Below are positions 5,292-9,215 of a stretch of 9,215 bases of DNA, in pieces. The notes beneath the pieces are model-generated. The model worked only from the letters and a program-made list of their open reading frames with translations, had not been told where the DNA came from and ran no database searches. Origin of the DNA: JBNKLG01 sp050292235 (GTDB taxonomy: Bacteria > Pseudomonadota > Gammaproteobacteria > Chromatiales > Chromatiaceae); contig JBNKLG010000096.1 in NCBI GenBank assembly GCA_050292235.1, positions 1-9,215 on the forward strand, read 5' to 3'. The position numbers and the translations under genes were made by a program. Within the stretch, counting starts at the first letter, position 1, and every line of letters begins with the position of its first letter.

Positions 5292-5685
5292 AAGCCGCTA
5301 CAAAATAACAGACCCCACGCAGCCACACTTTGTCACGCTGACGGTACTGCACTGGATACCTGTATTCACCCGTCCCGATACAGTAAATATCTTGTTGGAT
5401 GCCATTCGCTTTCTTAACAAAGAAAGCCTGAAGGTCTATGCCTACGTGGTTTTGGAAAACCATTGCCATTTTGTGCTGCAAAGTGATGCCCTGGATACGG
5501 ATATCCGCAGGCTTAAATCCTGGACTGCCAGACAGTTGATAGAGTTTCTGGCACAGCATGGCGTTAAACAAATCCTTGACCAGTTGGCCTTTTATAAAAA
5601 GGCACATAAAGATGATCGTGCATATCAGTTCTGGCAGGAAGGAGATCGGTGCTGTTGTTGTTACACACGAAGTGCTGGTTCCTGA
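5284..5685 (+). pseudogene. REP-associated tyrosine transposase (RAYT), 3'-truncated
   Basis: An HUH-type single-strand transposase of the Y1/IS200-like superfamily; RAYTs recognise and cut REP hairpins. Visible landmarks: THFVTLTV-like first strand (PHFVTLTV, 14-21), the metal-binding HUH motif ENHCHFVLQ (58-66, His60 and His62), and the RAYT segment LKSWTARQLIEFL (77-89) leading to YQFWQEG (114-120). RAYTs then continue with HPQxI...YIHxNPVxRGY...RYSSA; here residue 120 is followed by a foreign tail (DRCCCCYTRSAGS) and a stop. The C-terminal part, where the family's catalytic tyrosine normally sits, is therefore missing, and the enzyme should be dead. AAGGA lies about seven bases before the ATG at 5284-5286. 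A REP copy lies just upstream, and sequence from a different gene begins at the break (about 5638-5645). Confidence 0.85.
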
Positions 5686-5803
5686 GACCAGCAAGAAGAT
5701 CAAGATCCCCAATATCTGTCGTGTTTTCGGTGTTGAATATATCAACACATTCGAGCTATTGCGGTTGATGGAAGCCCGGTTCATTTTGCAACCTGGCATC
5801 TGA
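5639..5803 (+). pseudogene. C-terminal remnant resembling a DUF4411 PIN-type toxin
   Basis: One frame shifted from RAYT, bases 5639-5803 read KEIGAVVVTHEVLVPE, TSKKIKIPNICRVFGVEY and INTFELLRLMEARFIL, then stop at 5801-5803. The order VVTHE - SKKIKIPNxC - FGVxYINTFELLR fits the end of DUF4411 family PIN-like proteins, putative ribonuclease toxins often paired with an XRE/ImmA antitoxin. Upstream of 5639 the same frame is only the shadow of the RAYT gene, so there is no start codon belonging to it and the first two thirds, with the acidic catalytic residues, are lost. The family call is from memory of its C-terminal pattern. The fact that this is a coding remnant unlike RAYT is well supported. 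Confidence 0.6.
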
Positions 5804-5828
5804 ATGCGAACGCAGGAAAACGAGGCTT

Positions 5829-8800
5829 CTAGCCCGCCTGCCGACACCCAGGCCCGCTGATCTGGCTTCTCCCCCCCGTTTGGGGGCTGACCTTGATCTG
5901 GGTGCTGATGCGCTCTTTCAACGCCAACACATGGGAGATCACGCCGATCAGCTTGCCGTCCTGTTGCAGGCCCGCCAGGGTCTCCAGAGCGGTATCAAGG
6001 GCGTCATCGTCCAGGGTGCCGAAGCCTTCGTCCAGAAACAGGGAGTCCACCCGGACGTTCTTGCTGGAGAGCCGGGAGAGCCCCAGGGCAAGGGAGAGGC
6101 TGACGATGAAGCTCTCGCCACCGGAGAGGTTTTTGGTGGAGCGGATCTCTCCAGCCTGGTAGTTGTCGATGACGTTCAACTCCAGGGGAGCCTCTTCATC
6201 ACGTACCAGCAGATAGCGATCGGACATTTTCTGCAGTTGGCGATTGGCCTGGGCGACCATCAATTCGAAGGTAAGACCTTGGGCGAAGTTGCGGAATTTC
6301 TTGCCATCGGCAGAACCGATCAGGGCATGCAGATTCTCCCAGGGACGGCAGACGTTTTGCTGGGCCTCGATGGCTGCCTGTTTCTCCTGGATCCGCACCT
6401 TGGCGGTCTGATGTTCATTGAGCTGGTGTTTGTGTTGGGCGATACGCTCTCGCAAGTCGTTCAGGGTCTCTTGCTGCGTTTGGTATTGGGGTTGAAGTTC
6501 AGACAAGGGTTGATCGCTGAGCTTGCGCTCCCTCTCTCTGGCCAAACGCTGTTCCCGATCCTGTTGGCGGGCATTCAGTGTAGTCTGTCGCTCATCCAAA
6601 AGCCGAGCTGCTGCCACCAGCGCCGATTTCTCTGCCAACGTGAGCCTGGCCGCCAGGAAGGCCGCCTCGGTTGTGAATTGGATCGCTGCCAATGCCTTCT
6701 CAAACGCCGTCTCCAGTTGCTTCAGTTCCGGGGCACGTTGCCGAATGCTTTGACTCAAGGTTTCCAGGCGGGTTTTGGCCCTTTCCCAGCATTTCAGTCC
6801 CTCTTGCTGCTGTTCTCTGGCTGTTCTTTCAGCCGCTTCCGCCTCAACAATCAACTGATTCAAACGCCGCTCTTCCTGATCCGGGTTCTGATAGCCATAA
6901 AGGGCGGTTCGCTGCTCCCGGCCACTGGCCAGGTCTTTGGTCTGGCGTTCTTGGCGTCTCTGCCAATCGACCAAGGTATCGGATTGGGTCTGTATCTGTA
7001 CTGCCAAGGCCTTGAGATCGCTGTCGATGGTGGCCAGTTGCTTTTCGATATTGGCCTTTTCCCGGCTCTGATCCAACCAGGATTGGCGACGCAATTTGAG
7101 GGACTCAAGGACGGATGCGAAGTCTACCCCGGAGAGATCTGTTACCCCCAGTGGTCGCAGTTTGGCGGCAGCACTCTCAGCGCGTCTTTTGAACACTGCC
7201 GTCGCCGTCTCCAATGCTTGGGTTCGCTCCGCTAATGTCTGTTCGGCCAGTTGCTGCCCATTCAGCGCAGTGGCGACCCGATTTTCTGCCGCGACCAGAT
7301 CCTCTCGGGCCAGATTTTCCTTCGCCTCCCGAGCCTGGATGCTGACCTCTTGCTGTTCTGCCTGATCGATCAATCGGCTGAGCGCCTCGATGCGTTGCTC
7401 AATACTATCGGGAACGGGCACATTGCCTGTCGCATAGGGGTGCTCGATCGCGCCACAAAGGGGGCAAGGTTGGCCATCTTCCAGACGGGCGCGATGGCTC
7501 TCCAACTCGGTGATTCTGGCCTGTAGGCTCAGTTCACGCAGCAGGCCCTCTTTCTCGGCCCGGTATTCGCGCAACAGCCGCTCGCCCAGCAGCTGGCTCA
7601 GTGCCTCCCGCTCTTGTTGCACGGCGGCACTGGCGTCCCCCAGATTCTGCTGCTGAAGGGCGCAAGCCGCCTGACAGCTTTCAACCAATGCCCGCGCCTG
7701 AGCCAAAGCCGTTTCGGCATCGGCCTGGATCTGCTCCTGGTGACGGATCTCCTGCTGGCTGTCCACCAACCCCTTCAACTGTATTTCGACTGCGGCCAGT
7801 TCAGCGATCAGCGCTTCATCCCGGGCATGTTGTTTGAGATAGGCATCCGCCTGGGCCAGCTTCGCCTCGGCCTGACGACGATCCTCCTGTTGCTGGCGCT
7901 CAGCTGCTTGATAGATGCGTCGTTTCTCTGCGGCTGCATCCACCGTCTCTTTGGCCTCGGCCAGGGTTTGGCTCAGATCGGCCAAACGCTGATCCAGGGC
8001 ACGAACCTGTCTCAGATCCGGCCCAGCCAAACTCAGCGCCTCTTTGGCGCGGACATGCTGTTGTTCTGCCATCGCCAGGGATGTCTTGCCAGCCGCGACA
8101 GCCGCCTCCAGTTTCGGCAGAGAGGCCTCCTCGGTTTGCACGGCCTTCTGCTCATCGGTCTGCTGCTGACGCACAGTAAGGAGCTGGGCGTAGAGACCAT
8201 CCAGAGTGGCAGTCTGTTCGGCCCGACTGAGTTTGGCACGATCTGTCTCGAACGCCGCCTTGTCAGCCTTCAGCACCTTGGCCTCTTCACTCAGGTTGGC
8301 GATCTCCTCCTTCAGCGCTTCGATCTGGTTGAGCCAATCGATGGCTTTCTGGGTCTCGCCTATCTGGCGAGTCAATTCGGTCTCTTGGCGTTGCCCGTCC
8401 TCCAGGCTCTGTTGGATCTCTGCCTCCTGGCTGGGTTCCAGCAGCCGGATGCCTGCCGTCTCCGCCTGAAGCAGGCTCAGCCTCTCCCGCTCCTCACGCT
8501 GGCGCTCGTGAACGTGGATGGAAATCTGGCTGTAGATCTCAGTGCCGGTGATCTGCTCCAGAATGGGTGCACGCTGGTCCACCTCGGCCTTAAGGAAGGT
8601 GTCGAAGCCACCCTGAGCCAGCAACATAGAGCGGGTAAAGCGATCGAAGTCCATGCCGGTCAGGGTCTCTATCTGCTCAGCAACACCGCGGAGGCTGGAG
8701 GCCAATACCTGGCCGGACTGGGTGTCGGCCAGCTCATGCTTCGGGGCCTGGAGTTCGCCATCGGCCCGTTTGCGCGACCGGTGCTGACTCCAATGGCAAC

Positions 8801-9077
8801 GATACTGCCCTTGCTGGGTCTCAAAGCTTACCTCGGCAAAGCAATCGCCGGTCTGGCGGGAGAGAATGTCGTTACTGCTCTTGGTCACCTTGCTGAGCCG
8901 CGGTGTCCGCCCATAGAGGGCCAGACAGATGGCATCGAGGATGGTGCTTTTTCCCGCACCGGTGGGGCCGGTGATGGCGAAGAGACCGTCGGCGCTAAAG
9001 GCTGGGTGAGTCAGATCGATCTCCCACCCGCCAATCAGGGAGTTCAGGTTTTTAAAGCGGATCTGGCGTATGCGCAT
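5829..9077 (-). CDS. sbcC: Exonuclease subunit SbcC
   Basis: The 1082-residue ATPase subunit of SbcCD (Rad50 homologue). With the SbcD nuclease it opens hairpins and processes double-strand ends during replication and repair. Layout: N-terminal ATPase lobe with Walker A GPTGAGKST (37-45) and Q-loop SMLLAQGGF (150-158). Long coiled coil from about 185 to 960, rich in Glu, Gln, Ala, Leu and Arg. Zinc hook CPLC (538-541) almost exactly in the middle. C-terminal lobe with signature NLSGGES (983-989), Walker B SLFLDEGFG (1012-1020) and the switch His in ISH (His1049). All parts for ATP hydrolysis and dimerisation are present, so it should be functional. The ATG at 9075-9077 is three bases after the sbcD stop, with GGAG and a G-run as ribosome site inside sbcD, indicating coupled translation. 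The stop (5829-5831) abuts the decayed segment. Confidence 0.97.
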   Translation of the reverse strand: MRIRQIRFKNLNSLIGGWEIDLTHPAFSADGLFAITGPTGAGKSTILDAICLALYGRTPRLSKVTKSSNDILSRQTGDCFAEVSFETQQGQYRCHWSQHRSRKRADGELQAPKHELADTQSGQVLASSLRGVAEQIETLTGMDFDRFTRSMLLAQGGFDTFLKAEVDQRAPILEQITGTEIYSQISIHVHERQREERERLSLLQAETAGIRLLEPSQEAEIQQSLEDGQRQETELTRQIGETQKAIDWLNQIEALKEEIANLSEEAKVLKADKAAFETDRAKLSRAEQTATLDGLYAQLLTVRQQQTDEQKAVQTEEASLPKLEAAVAAGKTSLAMAEQQHVRAKEALSLAGPDLRQVRALDQRLADLSQTLAEAKETVDAAAEKRRIYQAAERQQQEDRRQAEAKLAQADAYLKQHARDEALIAELAAVEIQLKGLVDSQQEIRHQEQIQADAETALAQARALVESCQAACALQQQNLGDASAAVQQEREALSQLLGERLLREYRAEKEGLLRELSLQARITELESHRARLEDGQPCPLCGAIEHPYATGNVPVPDSIEQRIEALSRLIDQAEQQEVSIQAREAKENLAREDLVAAENRVATALNGQQLAEQTLAERTQALETATAVFKRRAESAAAKLRPLGVTDLSGVDFASVLESLKLRRQSWLDQSREKANIEKQLATIDSDLKALAVQIQTQSDTLVDWQRRQERQTKDLASGREQRTALYGYQNPDQEERRLNQLIVEAEAAERTAREQQQEGLKCWERAKTRLETLSQSIRQRAPELKQLETAFEKALAAIQFTTEAAFLAARLTLAEKSALVAAARLLDERQTTLNARQQDREQRLARERERKLSDQPLSELQPQYQTQQETLNDLRERIAQHKHQLNEHQTAKVRIQEKQAAIEAQQNVCRPWENLHALIGSADGKKFRNFAQGLTFELMVAQANRQLQKMSDRYLLVRDEEAPLELNVIDNYQAGEIRSTKNLSGGESFIVSLSLALGLSRLSSKNVRVDSLFLDEGFGTLDDDALDTALETLAGLQQDGKLIGVISHVLALKERISTQIKVSPQTGGRSQISGPGCRQAG

Positions 9078-9080
9078 CCC

Positions 9081-9215
9081 CTACTCCGCCTGTGGGTCGT
9101 CTTGTTGCAGTGACATCAGGGTCTCCCGGTAAACCTGCAGCAGCTCGGGCTGCTGCTCTTCGGGCACCTCATGGGCAGAGAGACAGCGCTGGAAGACATC
9201 GGTCGGGCTCAGCTC
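9081..9215 (-). CDS. sbcD: Exonuclease subunit SbcD, C-terminal end (partial)
   Basis: The last 44 codons of the nuclease subunit of SbcCD, cut by the window edge. The frame reads ELSPTDVFQRCLSAHEVPEE and continues through QPELLQVYRETLMSL to a TAG at 9081-9083. LxPxDVFxRC followed by a short acidic helical tail (ELL...L) is typical of the SbcD C-terminus, after the Mre11-like phosphoesterase core. Position three bases before sbcC confirms it, as sbcDC is a conserved two-gene operon with this order. Nothing can be said about the catalytic domain, which lies outside. Confidence 0.9.
   Translation of the reverse strand, partial: ELSPTDVFQRCLSAHEVPEEQQPELLQVYRETLMSLQQDDPQAE

Noticed and set aside
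7614..9113. 499-codon open frame on the plus strand, with another at 5880-7235
   Set aside because: Both are antisense to sbcC. The Leu- and Gln-rich translations mirror the coiled-coil codons of SbcC and cross its ATPase motifs, so they are shadows.
5829..9215. Functional link between SbcCD, a hairpin nuclease, and the nearby REP hairpins
   Set aside because: SbcCD acts on long hairpins anywhere in the chromosome; the 9-10 base REP stems are short and the adjacency is most simply chance.

Overview
The window looks like a chromosomal segment of a gammaproteobacterium, with GC roughly in the high fifties by eye. This rests on a full-length SbcC next to the end of SbcD, a short-form decarboxylating 6-phosphogluconate dehydrogenase, TadA, a secreted DUF2147 protein, and REP-type hairpins with a REP-associated tyrosine transposase (RAYT). 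I cannot name a genus from sequence alone. All intact genes lie on the minus strand, so the window reads from right to left.

Right arm (5829-9215): the last 44 codons of sbcD, then three bases, then sbcC (1082 aa), the ATPase and coiled-coil partner of the SbcCD nuclease. Left arm (1-4257): a secreted DUF2147 protein, then a compact run arsR - secreted tandem rhodanese - mini-thioredoxin - ArsP/DUF318 permease, with gaps of 10, 85-minus-57 (28) and 13 bases. tadA and gnd follow. The four arsR-led genes look like one metalloid- or thiol-responsive operon. Its promoter and a palindromic operator candidate sit directly on the arsR start codon, and the arsR mRNA is probably leaderless or nearly so. 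The gnd gene loses resemblance to its family at about base 73, and the outermost 72 bases look foreign or artefactual.

Middle (about 4400-5830): a stretch on the opposite strand made almost entirely of gene remnants. In order, these are the last codons of a type I restriction hsdS overlapping (ATGA) the first codons of hsdR; the C-terminal half of an AlbA/AAA_4-type ATP-binding protein often found with type I systems; a REP hairpin and RAYT transposase that interrupt its 3' end; and the C-terminus of what looks like a DUF4411 PIN-type toxin fused onto the cut end of the RAYT gene. It reads as the scar of a lost defence island between two housekeeping blocks. A ten-base motif repeats at both edges and inside it.

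Three copies of one REP hairpin family are present: between tadA and gnd, between DUF2147 and arsR, and upstream of the RAYT gene.
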